Below, one piece after another: positions 1 through 6,248 of a DNA stretch of 6,486 nucleotides. This DNA is from Spirochaetaceae bacterium. Its GTDB lineage: Bacteria; Spirochaetota; Spirochaetia; Treponematales; Breznakiellaceae. The DNA is taken from assembly GCA_031255115.1 (NCBI GenBank), contig JAIRTD010000061.1:1-6486 (forward strand), given 5' to 3'. A model generated the notes under the pieces. That model saw nothing but the letters and a program-made list of their open reading frames with translations, ran no database searches and was not told where the DNA came from. Position 1 is the stretch's first letter; each line of letters opens with the position of its first letter. The translations under genes and the position numbers were made by a program.

Positions 1-1390
1 CTTCCGGGTCCCGGAGAACCTCAAGAGCCCCGTACTGTTCAGCAACAACCGTTTTTTTGCCGGATACGATTCCCAGGGGCTTGTTGTCCTTGACGCCACG
101 TCGGGACTGCTCCTTGCCCGCTCAAGCGAAAGCCGTTCAGGACGCCTTGCCGCCATAGGCGGCGAAAGCGCCGATTTTATAAGCGAAGACCGCCAGGGAA
201 ACAGCGCCCGCATACTGCGTTATACGATAAGCGGAAACGGCCGTCTGGAAATCAAAAACCGCCGCACCCTTCAGTCTTCCCTCCCCCGGATAAGTTCCGT
301 CTCGTTCTCCGCGGAAGATCTTTTGCTTGGCGGAAGCGACGGACTTGTCAGGGTTCTGGAACGCTCCGGCAGCGTCAAGGCCCTTACGGCAAGGGCCCAG
401 TACGAAATTCACGAAGGGGCCGTATCGGGAAATACCCTGGCCGTACTCAACAGAAGCGGTTCTCTCGCCCTGCTCCCCCTGGACTACAGGGATTTTGCGG
501 AGAACACGCGGATCAATTTTACCAACGCCGGTTCCTAGAACCGCATAGCAAGCGATCCTGATTATCAGGAAGGGGAAAGGGCCGCCTTTCTCCTGTGGAA
601 TTCGGAAAACGCCCGGAGCGTCCCCTCGCTTCGTTCTTTGTCAGGACCGGCGAGAAATCTCGACAGGCTGGCTTTCCGTTTCAGCCCGCGTTCGGTCTCG
701 GTGCTGGGGAACAGGGCGCTCTTTCTTGACCTTATGGGCAATGTGGTCATGGCCGCCCTTGACTCAGGGGACATACTGTACCGGTATTCGTCGCAGGGCG
801 CCCTCGACGCGGTCTTTGCCGACGAAAAAACCATCATACTGGGAAGAAGCGGCGCGTCCACTCCCTTTCTCATGGTGAACACCGAAAGCGGCGAGACCGT
901 TCCCCTGGCCTATCCGTCGGACATAGGGGCCCGGCTCTACCGGGGAAGCGATACGGCGATATACGCCGCCGTGCTGGACAGGGGCGACGGGGACTTTAAG
1001 ACCAGCGTACTGCTTCTTGATACCAAAGATTCCCCTTCTTCAAGGCGGCTCCTTGAATACCAGGGCGAAGATACGAGCTTCGGCCTTGCCGAATGTTCAG
1101 GGTCCCTGGCCACCACCCTGGGCGGAGACGGCGCGACGCTCTTTGGCCCCGGCGGATTAAGCGCCTTTGAGCGGAGTTCGGGGCTGCCTGAAAAACTCAT
1201 AGGCGGGCGGCTCTTTTTTATCGCCATTGATGACGACGGCGCCCTTATCTGGCATGACAAGGAAACAGGCGCCATACTCGCCTCCCTCAGGATATACCGT
1301 AACGAGTGGCTTCTCGACATCAGGGAAAACGACGAAGAAGACGGAATTTCGCTCCGGGGAACCGTAACAGGTGTCCGCCAGGGCTCTTAA
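1..1390 (+). pseudogene. Beta-propeller-like protein gene, 5' truncated, interrupted by in-frame TAG
   Basis: One reading frame (codons starting at position 2) runs from the window edge to a TAA at 1388-1390 and is broken only by TAG at 536-538. The translation is similar in character on both sides of the stop. Before it are short strand-turn-strand units such as LLLGGSDGLVRVLERSGSVK. After it are LFLDLMGNVVMAALDSGDIL and, near the end, GALIWHDKETGAILASLRIY. These resemble WD40 or PQQ-type propeller blades, but I recognise no specific family. About 178 residues are visible before the stop and 283 after. No good restart is present: a TTG at 638 and an ATG at 734 lack a Shine-Dalgarno. Four genes of the facing operon end in TAG, so TAG is a normal terminator here and the gene is probably a pseudogene, or yields a truncated product. 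A sequencing error or read-through cannot be excluded. The 5' end, and any signal peptide, lies outside the window. Confidence 0.7.
529..543. repeat. Perfect inverted repeat containing the amber codon
   Basis: CGGTTC-CTA-GAACCG forms two 6-bp perfect arms with a 3-nt loop. The in-frame TAG (536-538) spans the loop and the first base of the right arm. If the ancestral codon was TAC (Tyr), the single change C538 to G both creates the stop and completes the palindrome. That is the pattern expected of quasipalindrome-templated mutation. The inverted repeat is seen directly; the mutational route is inference. Confidence 0.6.
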
Positions 1391-1686
1391 TCGTGGCTGG
1401 GGTTTTTCCTGACCCTTTCTATGGCCTGACGCACCGCGTTCCGCACCGCTACGGCATAGCCCGGTTCTTCCATTGCCCGGGCCGTGTACTGTATCCCCAA
1501 AAGGGATACGCGGTACAGGGGTTTTACATTGTTAAGGGCGACCGCCGCCATGTCGATGACGCAGTCATTGCAGCGGCATATTGCCGCCGGATAGTTCTCG
1601 AGCTGTTTTTCCAGTTCGGCGATTATGAGGCTTTCGGCCTCGTTTTTAAGCACCCCGGCAAAGTCATATTCGTCAATAAACGCCAT
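1387..1686 (-). CDS. ComFB-family protein (late competence development protein domain)
   Basis: This is a 99-residue protein, the usual size for a stand-alone ComFB domain. The signature is visible: an N-terminal helical stretch with NEAE (15-18) and LEKQL (25-29), then a Cys cluster C37-R-C39-N-D-C42 leading into VIDMAAVALNNVKPLYRVSL, the typical ComFB core (CxCxxC, DMAALALN, KPxYxVS). ATG 1686 is chosen because GAGG lies about 6 nt upstream; the longer ORF reaching 1767 would run into dnaB and lacks family similarity. It follows dnaB by 19 nt and is probably the last gene of the operon. In Bacillus, ComFB is encoded in the comF operon but its role is unclear. ComFB-domain proteins from cyanobacteria have been reported as cyclic dinucleotide (c-di-GMP/c-di-AMP) receptors, so a signalling role is possible but not shown here. 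Its stop overlaps that of the convergent gene, so no terminator fits between the two. Confidence 0.85.
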   Translation of the reverse strand: MAFIDEYDFAGVLKNEAESLIIAELEKQLENYPAAICRCNDCVIDMAAVALNNVKPLYRVSLLGIQYTARAMEEPGYAVAVRNAVRQAIERVRKNPSHD

Positions 1687-1705
1687 ATTAACCTCGTCTT
1701 TTAAT

Positions 1706-3058
1706 CTATGGAGTATAACTGTTCCGTAACAGGTTTTCATATTTAGTATACTGTGGAAGGAACACAATTTCCACTTTTCCCACAGGTCCGTTCCGCTGTT
1801 TGGCTATAATGAGCTCGGTTTTAAGCCCATCCCAAACCGGTTCTTCTTCGGCTTTTTTGTCTTTTTTCCGGTGAAGGAACATCACCACGTCGGCGTCCTG
1901 TTCGATTGAACCGGACTCCCTGATATTGGCCAGGGTCGGCGCGTTGTCCTGGGCGTCCCGGTTGACCTGGGAGAGGGCCACGATGGGTATTTCGAGTTCC
2001 CGGGCAAGGCTCTTGAGGGAGTGCGAAATCTCGCCCACCCTTTCCCAGCTTTGCAGGGTTTTGTTTTCGGAACTGATAAGCCCTATATAATCAATAAAGA
2101 TAATCTCCACCTGTTTTTGCAGCCGTATCCGCATGGCCTGGGCCCGTATGTCCAGCATGGGCATATTGGGCATGTCAAAAATGTACAGGGGCGCGTCGTA
2201 GATATGGCCGGCGGCGTCCATGAGGCTCTTAAAATCACTGGGCTTAAGATTTTTGCTTTTGAAACTTTTTGAATCTATCCTCGCCTCGCTTGAAACAAGA
2301 CGCTGCATCAGGGCCATGCCGGACATTTCCAGGGTAAAAAAGGCGACGGGTATCTTTCGCACCTTGTTCATGACCATATTGGCCGCCATGGTAAGGGCCA
2401 GGGCGGTCTTTCCGACCGAAGGCCGCGCCCCGATGATGATGAGTTCGGACTTCTGAAAACCGGAAGTAAGGCTGTCGAGGGCATCAAAGCCGGAGGGTAT
2501 GCCCGTATAGATTTCCTTGGAATGATAGACTTTTTCGATAGTTTCGATAGTCTGGGGTATCAGTTCCCTGGCGCTGTGAAAAGTCAGGGTATGGCGGTTC
2601 TCGGCAAGATCGAAAATGTTCTTTTCGGCCTCTTCCAGTATGCTCCGGGATTCGACGCCTATGTCGTAGGCCTGCTCGACAATACGGCCGGAGATACGCA
2701 GGAGGCGGCGCTTTATCGAAGCGTCCCGTACCTGTTTGGCGTAGTATTCAATATTGGCGCTCGTGGGAACCACATTGGTAAGGTCAGCCACATAGGCGGG
2801 CCCTCCGGCCTGGTCAAGGCTCCCCGCCTTGGCCAGGGTGTCCACCACTATGGGAATCTCCGCCTCTATGCCATCCTTAAAGAGATCCAGTATGGCCTTA
2901 TAGATACGGCGGTTGGCGTTGGAGTAAAAATCGTCGTCTTCAAGGTACTGAATGGCGACGGTTATGGCATTCTCGTCAAGGAGCAGCGCTCCGAGTACGG
3001 CCCGCTCCGCCTCTTCGTTATGAGGAGGAATTCTTTCAGCGTTCTGTGGAGCGGCCAT
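1706..3058 (-). CDS. dnaB: Replicative DNA helicase DnaB
   Basis: The hexameric 5'-3' helicase of the replication fork, 450 residues, normal length and without an intein. The N-terminal primase-interacting domain opens with PPHNEEAERAVLGALLLD (11-28). The RecA-like domain shows Walker A GARPSVGKT (210-218), the catalytic glutamate in FTLEM (E244), Walker B IIFIDYIGL (319-327, D323), the SQVNR motif (363-367) and the IAKQRNGPVG segment (418-427) that carries the arginine finger. The ATG at 3058 fits the family start, but only AGTTTTAAGTT separates it from the rplI stop and no convincing Shine-Dalgarno is present. Translation may depend on ribosomes terminating at rplI 11 nt upstream. It ends in TAG. 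Adjacency to rplI is widely conserved in bacteria. Confidence 0.98.
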   Translation of the reverse strand: MAAPQNAERIPPHNEEAERAVLGALLLDENAITVAIQYLEDDDFYSNANRRIYKAILDLFKDGIEAEIPIVVDTLAKAGSLDQAGGPAYVADLTNVVPTSANIEYYAKQVRDASIKRRLLRISGRIVEQAYDIGVESRSILEEAEKNIFDLAENRHTLTFHSARELIPQTIETIEKVYHSKEIYTGIPSGFDALDSLTSGFQKSELIIIGARPSVGKTALALTMAANMVMNKVRKIPVAFFTLEMSGMALMQRLVSSEARIDSKSFKSKNLKPSDFKSLMDAAGHIYDAPLYIFDMPNMPMLDIRAQAMRIRLQKQVEIIFIDYIGLISSENKTLQSWERVGEISHSLKSLARELEIPIVALSQVNRDAQDNAPTLANIRESGSIEQDADVVMFLHRKKDKKAEEEPVWDGLKTELIIAKQRNGPVGKVEIVFLPQYTKYENLLRNSYTP

Positions 3059-3069
3059 AACTTAAAACT

Positions 3070-3816
3070 CTAGGTTCCAGACTCCCCGGTTTCATCGGAG
3101 GAAGAAACTTCGGCCTGGGCTTCAGGCGCGGGAGCTTCCACAGGCGCGGCTACTACAGCAGGAGCTTCCTCTGACGCGGGAGCTTCAGCCGGTGCTGGCG
3201 AAGCGGCGGCTTCCACAGGCGCGGCGGCCTCAACAGGCGCGGCGGCCTCAACAGGCGCGGCATCAGGCGTCGCGGCTTCCGGCGCGGCGGCTTCCGGCGC
3301 GGCATCGGCGTTTCTTGTCCGGCGGTCCCTGCGGTGATCGTCCCGGACGGCCTTTTTCTCCTCTGCGGGAAGCTGCCCCTGAATGATCAGGCTCATCTCG
3401 GCCTGGGCGCTCTCGTAAAGCCGCACGATGATCTTGTATTTTCCCACGGACTTGATGTGGTTTCCCGGAACCTCAATGCGCTTTCTTTCAATCTGAAAGC
3501 CAAGTTTTGCAAGTTCGTCGGCGGCGGTCTGATTGGTAACCGCGCCGTAGAGTTTTCCGTTGGGACCGGCGGGAAGCGTAACGTTTATTTCGACAGCCTC
3601 AAGTTTTTCTTTTAGACCGGACGCGTCCAGCCTTTTTTGGGCCTTGCGCTCTTCGATTTTTTCGCGCCGGGACTCAAAGAGTTTTATAGTCGCGTCGTTG
3701 TACGGAAGGGCGATACCCCGGGGAAAGAGAAAATTCCTGGCGTAGCCCTTTGCCACGTCCTTTACGTCCCCTTCTTCGCCCAGTACGGCAAGATCCTTGT
3801 TCAGTATAACCTTCAT
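3070..3816 (-). CDS. rplI: 50S ribosomal protein bL9 with long Ala/Pro/Glu C-terminal tail
   Basis: bL9 binds 23S rRNA at the base of the L1 stalk and helps limit frameshifting and collisions. The classic N-domain is intact (MKVILNKDLAVLGEEGDVKD, then VAKGYARNFLFPRGIA), followed by the long connecting helix (about 41-75) and the C-domain with LPAGPNGKLYGAVT (81-94) ending near residue 148. The protein is 248 residues, whereas the family is usually about 150. The extra ~98 residues start with a charged stretch (AEEKKAVRDDHRRDRRTR) and then become an Ala/Pro/Glu-rich, low-complexity acidic tail with repeated APVEAA and APEAA units. The ATG at 3816 has AGGAG 8 nt upstream. The gene follows the DUF2232 gene by 36 nt and precedes dnaB by 11 nt, and it stops with TAG. 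The core function is certain; the tail's role is unknown, and its length may vary by repeat slippage. Confidence 0.97.
   Translation of the reverse strand: MKVILNKDLAVLGEEGDVKDVAKGYARNFLFPRGIALPYNDATIKLFESRREKIEERKAQKRLDASGLKEKLEAVEINVTLPAGPNGKLYGAVTNQTAADELAKLGFQIERKRIEVPGNHIKSVGKYKIIVRLYESAQAEMSLIIQGQLPAEEKKAVRDDHRRDRRTRNADAAPEAAAPEAATPDAAPVEAAAPVEAAAPVEAAASPAPAEAPASEEAPAVVAAPVEAPAPEAQAEVSSSDETGESGT
3205..3258 (-). repeat. Three tandem 18-bp units in the rplI tail
   Basis: Units at 3205-3222, 3223-3240 and 3241-3258 on the + strand read GGCGGCCTCAACAGGCGC. The last two are identical and the first differs at two bases (TTCC for CTCA). Read on the minus strand they encode APVEAA repeats of the bL9 tail. 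The unit is a multiple of three, so gain or loss of copies would keep the frame. Confidence 0.9.
3274..3303 (-). repeat. Two tandem 15-bp units in the rplI tail
   Basis: GGCTTCCGGCGCGGC occurs at 3274-3288 and again at 3289-3303 with no mismatch. On the minus strand it encodes the AAPEA-type repeats at about residues 172-181 of bL9. It is a second, different repeat class in the same tail, also in frame. Confidence 0.85.
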
Positions 3817-3852
3817 AATCCAAGCTCCTTATAATTTTCCGCTTGGGACCTT

Positions 3853-4860
3853 TCAGCCTTCAGGAGTAGAAGACGGCCCCTTTTGCCTTGGGATCCGGAA
3901 GGGAACCCAGTTTTCGGCAATGCCCAGAAGGGTAAGAACCCCAAGGGCGATCCCATTGACAATGGGACTTAAAAAAATAATCACGATAACTATATTGGCC
4001 AGAGAACGGAACAAAAAGGGCAGTTCCGGCCTGGCAAGAAAATAAAGTACTATGCTCCCTCCCTGAATCAGGTACAGTATAGCGCAAAACACGGCCAGAT
4101 TCCATCCGGGTATCTCAAGGTAGGGTTTCTCGAAAATCGTACCGGCAAGTATCACAAGCAGGGACAGGGACAAAACCCAGATAAGCCGGGGCCAGGCATG
4201 AAAAAAACTCAGACGCTCCCTACCGGTCCGCCGCGACAGCCACGAAGCAATCACCGCAGCCTGGCGGTTGATAAAGAAAAAAAACGCCGTCGAAAAGAGG
4301 GCCCCGCCCCTAATGGCAATGGCTCCCATAAGCTTGAGTACCAGATCGGCGCTGAGTTCCCCGCCCAGGGCAGCGGCCTCCACCGGATCGGACGCAAGCA
4401 TGGACTGGTACACAGACACGACAAACTCGGCCTGTCGCCGCATCATGACAGAAATGCCGGAATCAGCGCCGCCAAGCACAAGCAGGGGTATGATCCCGGC
4501 GGCGCTCAAAGCCGCCGCCATAACCAGCCGCACCGCCGCCTGAAAGCGCAAAAAAGACGGACCCTGCCGGGGCGGGGCGGCAATCCACGAAAAGGACAAT
4601 ACCATAAGGGCAAAATAAAGGGAATTTGCCAGGCCCGAAGCAGAAAAACCCCCGGCGCTCATGGTTATGACCCCGTTGGCCCCCAGCGCCGCGGCAGACG
4701 CCACCCAGGCGCTTGACGGACTAAAACAATAGGCGGCAACGCCAAGAGGCGCGAGAAAAAAGGCCGGCGCGAAAACTCCCCGGGCAAACCACACACAGGC
4801 CGCCGAACAGAGAGCAATGCCGAACAATATACGCCACGTGGAAGGCAGTTGTACGCCCAT
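3853..4860 (-). CDS. DUF2232 / YybS-like polytopic membrane protein
   Basis: A 335-residue, strongly hydrophobic protein with about eight or nine membrane segments, roughly at 10-28, 30-47, 51-68, 77-94, 107-130, 177-199, 225-242, 252-276 and 285-314. A more hydrophilic stretch lies at about 134-175, and the C-terminal tail is basic then polar. The C-terminal GIAENWVPFRIPRQ resembles the end of YybS/DUF2232 proteins. In Bacillus, yybS lies upstream of gdpP, rplI and dnaC (the DnaB helicase), so its position between rpsR and rplI supports the call; here no gdpP gene follows. The function of this family is not established; a transporter-like or membrane-organising role has been guessed elsewhere. 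ATG 4860 is the only start after the in-frame rpsR stop 15 nt upstream. Its AGGG lies about 13 nt from the ATG, so the ribosome site is poor and coupling to rpsR is likely. Stop is TGA. Confidence 0.75.
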   Translation of the reverse strand: MGVQLPSTWRILFGIALCSAACVWFARGVFAPAFFLAPLGVAAYCFSPSSAWVASAAALGANGVITMSAGGFSASGLANSLYFALMVLSFSWIAAPPRQGPSFLRFQAAVRLVMAAALSAAGIIPLLVLGGADSGISVMMRRQAEFVVSVYQSMLASDPVEAAALGGELSADLVLKLMGAIAIRGGALFSTAFFFFINRQAAVIASWLSRRTGRERLSFFHAWPRLIWVLSLSLLVILAGTIFEKPYLEIPGWNLAVFCAILYLIQGGSIVLYFLARPELPFLFRSLANIVIVIIFLSPIVNGIALGVLTLLGIAENWVPFRIPRQKGPSSTPEG

Positions 4861-4875
4861 GAATAAAACAGAACC

Positions 4876-5202
4876 CTAGTCGGCGACAAAGGGAAGCAGG
4901 GCGATAATCCTCGCGCGCTTAATCGCCAGAGCCAGGGCCCGCTGATGCTTGGCACAGGTCCCGGTTATGCGCCGGGGCAGTATCTTGCCCCGTTCGGTAA
5001 TAAAACGGCGCAGGGTATCGGCGTCCTTGTAATCGATCTTCATCTTTTGGGCGCAGAATTTGCAGACCTTCTTCTTAAAGAAAACCTTGCCCTTGCCTCC
5101 CCTGCCGTTACGGTCCTCACCGTCCCGGCCCATCATGCTGTCCATATCCATGCCCCGGTCGGGCCGGCCTCTTTCGTGTTCTATAAATTTCTCATCTGAC
5201 AT
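4876..5202 (-). CDS. rpsR: 30S ribosomal protein bS18, N-terminally extended, Cys-containing form
   Basis: bS18 pairs with bS6 on the 30S platform. The 108-residue protein contains the full core: FKKKVCKFC (42-50), IDYKD (56-60), [20 protein letters not shown] (64-83), then [12 protein letters not shown] (94-105). E. coli bS18 is 75 residues. The first ~38 residues here are an extra acidic, Arg/Gly- and Met-rich segment of low complexity. C47, C50, C83 and H86 form a CxxC...CxxH set, matching the Cys-containing (C+) bS18 type that may bind zinc; E. coli lacks most of these residues. ATG 5202 has AGGAG 7 nt upstream, and that Shine-Dalgarno overlaps the ssb stop (TAAGGAG), indicating coupled translation. 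Stop is TAG. Confidence 0.97.
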   Translation of the reverse strand: MSDEKFIEHERGRPDRGMDMDSMMGRDGEDRNGRGGKGKVFFKKKVCKFCAQKMKIDYKDADTLRRFITERGKILPRRITGTCAKHQRALALAIKRARIIALLPFVAD

Positions 5203-5213
5203 GAGTATGCTCC

Positions 5214-5696
5214 TTAAAATGGAATATCATCGGTAAAACCATCATCAGGGGGAACTTCCCCTCCCCCGCCGCCGGAACGTTGATCGGAAGGCGCGTTAGA
5301 AGGCGCGCTCCAGCGTTCCCCGCTCCTTTCGGAACCGGAATTTCCGGCAAAGCCCCCCTCTCTTCCCGCGCCGGGACTGCCGCCCAGCACGATATTACTC
5401 GCCACAACTTCAATTTTGGAACGGTTTTGCCCGTCCTGCTCCCAGCGGTCCTGCCTGAGCTCCCCGTCAACGGTAACCGCCTTACCCTTGATCAGGTACT
5501 GGTTAAGGGCCTCACCCTGCCTGCCCCAGAGGACCACATCGAAGAAATTCGGTTCGTCGACCCACTGGTCGCCGTTCTTCTTCCGCCGGTTTACCGCGAT
5601 GGAGAATTTGCAAACAGCCTGCCCTCCGGCGGTGTACTTGAGTTCAGCGTCCCGGGTGAGCCGCCCGCTCAAAAGCGCGTGGTTAATATCGGCCAT
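5214..5696 (-). CDS. ssb: Single-stranded DNA-binding protein
   Basis: SSB coats single-stranded DNA in replication, repair and recombination, and recruits partners through its C-terminal tip. The 160-residue protein has the OB-fold domain at about 1-105 (start [20 protein letters not shown], with [12 protein letters not shown] at 51-62 and [16 protein letters not shown] at 70-85). A Gly/Ser/Arg-rich disordered linker follows (about 106-148), and then the acidic tip ends DDIPF, the canonical partner-binding motif. Length and layout are typical. The ATG at 5696 has AGGAG 6 nt upstream, formed partly from the rpsF stop codon (TAGGAG). Placement between rpsF and rpsR is the conserved bacterial arrangement. 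Stop is TAA. Confidence 0.98.
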   Translation of the reverse strand: MADINHALLSGRLTRDAELKYTAGGQAVCKFSIAVNRRKKNGDQWVDEPNFFDVVLWGRQGEALNQYLIKGKAVTVDGELRQDRWEQDGQNRSKIEVVASNIVLGGSPGAGREGGFAGNSGSERSGERWSAPSNAPSDQRSGGGGGEVPPDDGFTDDIPF

Positions 5697-5705
5697 GGAA
5701 AGCTC

Positions 5706-5987
5706 CTATTCTTCAATATTGACAAAGAGGTATTTGAGCAAATTGACATTCAGTTTGAAAACTTTGTCCAGCGCCGCGATCTTTGCGGGTTCGGCTTTGA
5801 TGGTAAACAGGACATATTTGGCCCGTTTCCGTTTTTTGACTTCGTAGGCGAGATCCCGGTCCCCGGTTTCATCGGTTTTTACGATCTCGGCCCCCTGGGC
5901 GGCAAGATCGGCAAGCAGCTGCTCGCGCCCCGCCTTGTGCTGGTCTTCTTCCAGCGGAAAAACAACAGTCAGCTCATACTGACGCAT
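5706..5987 (-). CDS. rpsF: 30S ribosomal protein bS6
   Basis: bS6 binds bS18 and the central domain of 16S rRNA in the 30S platform. The 93-residue protein begins MRQYELTVVFP, typical of the first strand of bS6. The middle shows GAEIVKTDETGDRDLAYEVK (32-51) with the family's basic run KKRKRAKYVLFTI after it, and the C-terminal LDKVFKLNVNLLKYLFV (73-89) is characteristic. Length is normal (about 95-130 in the family). ATG 5987 is preceded by AAGGAGG, 4 nt away. It is the first gene of the operon, and its stop (TAG) forms part of the ssb Shine-Dalgarno. Autoregulation by the S6:S18 complex through the leader is known in other bacteria. Confidence 0.97.
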   Translation of the reverse strand: MRQYELTVVFPLEEDQHKAGREQLLADLAAQGAEIVKTDETGDRDLAYEVKKRKRAKYVLFTIKAEPAKIAALDKVFKLNVNLLKYLFVNIEE

Positions 5988-5989
5988 AG

Positions 5990-6004
5990 GTCCTCCTTAC
6001 GGAC
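5990..6004 (-). promoter_or_regulatory. rpsF Shine-Dalgarno in a short hairpin loop
   Basis: On the minus strand GUCC-GUAAGGA-GGAC can fold with a 4-bp stem. The loop includes part of the AAGGAGG ribosome site of rpsF, and the 3' arm contains the rest. A stem this short is marginal, but it resembles the stronger hairpin at 6034-6049, which makes it worth noting. It is a structural possibility, not a proven regulator. Confidence 0.3.
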
Positions 6005-6014
6005 TAAAGGATTT

Positions 6015-6028
6015 CCGCCCAAAGGCGG
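6015..6028 (-). promoter_or_regulatory. Hairpin in rpsF leader (5-bp stem)
   Basis: CCGCC-UUUG-GGCGG forms a perfect 5-bp GC stem with a 4-nt loop on the minus strand, about 27 nt upstream of the rpsF start codon. With the neighbouring hairpin it makes a structured leader. There is no U tract after it, so it is not a classic intrinsic terminator. Confidence 0.45.
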
Positions 6029-6033
6029 CCCCG

Positions 6034-6049
6034 GTCCCCTTACGGGGAC
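6034..6049 (-). promoter_or_regulatory. GUAA-tetraloop hairpin in rpsF leader
   Basis: On the minus strand GUCCCC-GUAA-GGGGAC is a perfect 6-bp stem capped by GUAA, a stable GNRA tetraloop; on the plus strand the loop would be UUAC. The GNRA loop therefore favours function in rpsF-sense RNA. It is followed by CCGGGGCCGCC. S6:S18-binding leaders of other bacteria include a CCG element next to helices, and a CCG occurs here, but I cannot confirm a match to that motif. Confidence 0.5.
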
Positions 6050-6068
6050 AAAGAGGTATAATGGCCCC

Positions 6069-6097
6069 AACTTACCAGAAAAAACCCTTTTAGACAA
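6069..6097 (-). promoter_or_regulatory. Weak candidate promoter for the rpsF operon
   Basis: On the minus strand TTGTCT (4/6 match to TTGACA) is followed 17 nt later by TAAGTT (3/6 match to TATAAT, keeping T1, A2 and T6). The position, about 80-110 nt upstream of rpsF and just upstream of the leader hairpins, suits an operon promoter. The -10 match is poor, and other AT-rich spots in 6060-6180 are possible. Confidence 0.2.
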
Positions 6098-6199
6098 GGG
6101 GTATACGGACTTTTTGGAAAGAAAAACAGCCGCAAAGGGTATCAAACCGGGAATTTCGCAAGCGAAGCAGCAAGGATAAGAGGGGGCGCATTTCCCCGC

Positions 6200-6214
6200 G
6201 GCCGCCTGCCGCGC
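6200..6214. repeat. GC-rich 15-bp repeat, copy 1
   Basis: GGCCGCCTGCCGCGC here matches 14 of 15 bases with the copy at 6360-6374 (GGCCGCCTGCGGCGC), in the same orientation. Both are partly self-complementary. It may be a fragment of a dispersed genomic repeat; one window cannot tell. Confidence 0.45.
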
Positions 6215-6248
6215 GTACATAAGCGGCGCACCCCCCGCCCGACTTTAT

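Noticed and set aside
536..538. TAG as pyrrolysine or another recoded amino acid
   Set aside because: Four neighbouring genes end in TAG at conserved family C-termini, and a propeller-like protein is not a known pyrrolysine protein.
1687..1767. Longer N-terminus for the ComFB gene
   Set aside because: The extra 27 codons overlap dnaB, show no family similarity, and the internal ATG at 1686 has a good GAGG.
1777..1787. DnaA-box-like TTTTCCCACA
   Set aside because: It has mismatches to TTATCCACA, is single, and lies inside dnaB coding sequence.
6057..6062. Perfect TATAAT on the plus strand
   Set aside because: No -35 match 16-18 bp upstream (GGTCCC region) and no TG extension; it would give a leader of almost 390 nt to the gene at 6451.
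5280..6179. Long plus-strand ORF (299 codons) opposite ssb and rpsF
   Set aside because: It is antisense to two unmistakable genes, has no family resemblance and no Shine-Dalgarno. High GC in the real genes keeps the opposite frame open.
5969..6220. Minus-strand ORF of 83 codons overlapping the rpsF start
   Set aside because: It overlaps the rpsF start in another frame and runs through hairpins and repeats; no ribosome site and no protein-like features.
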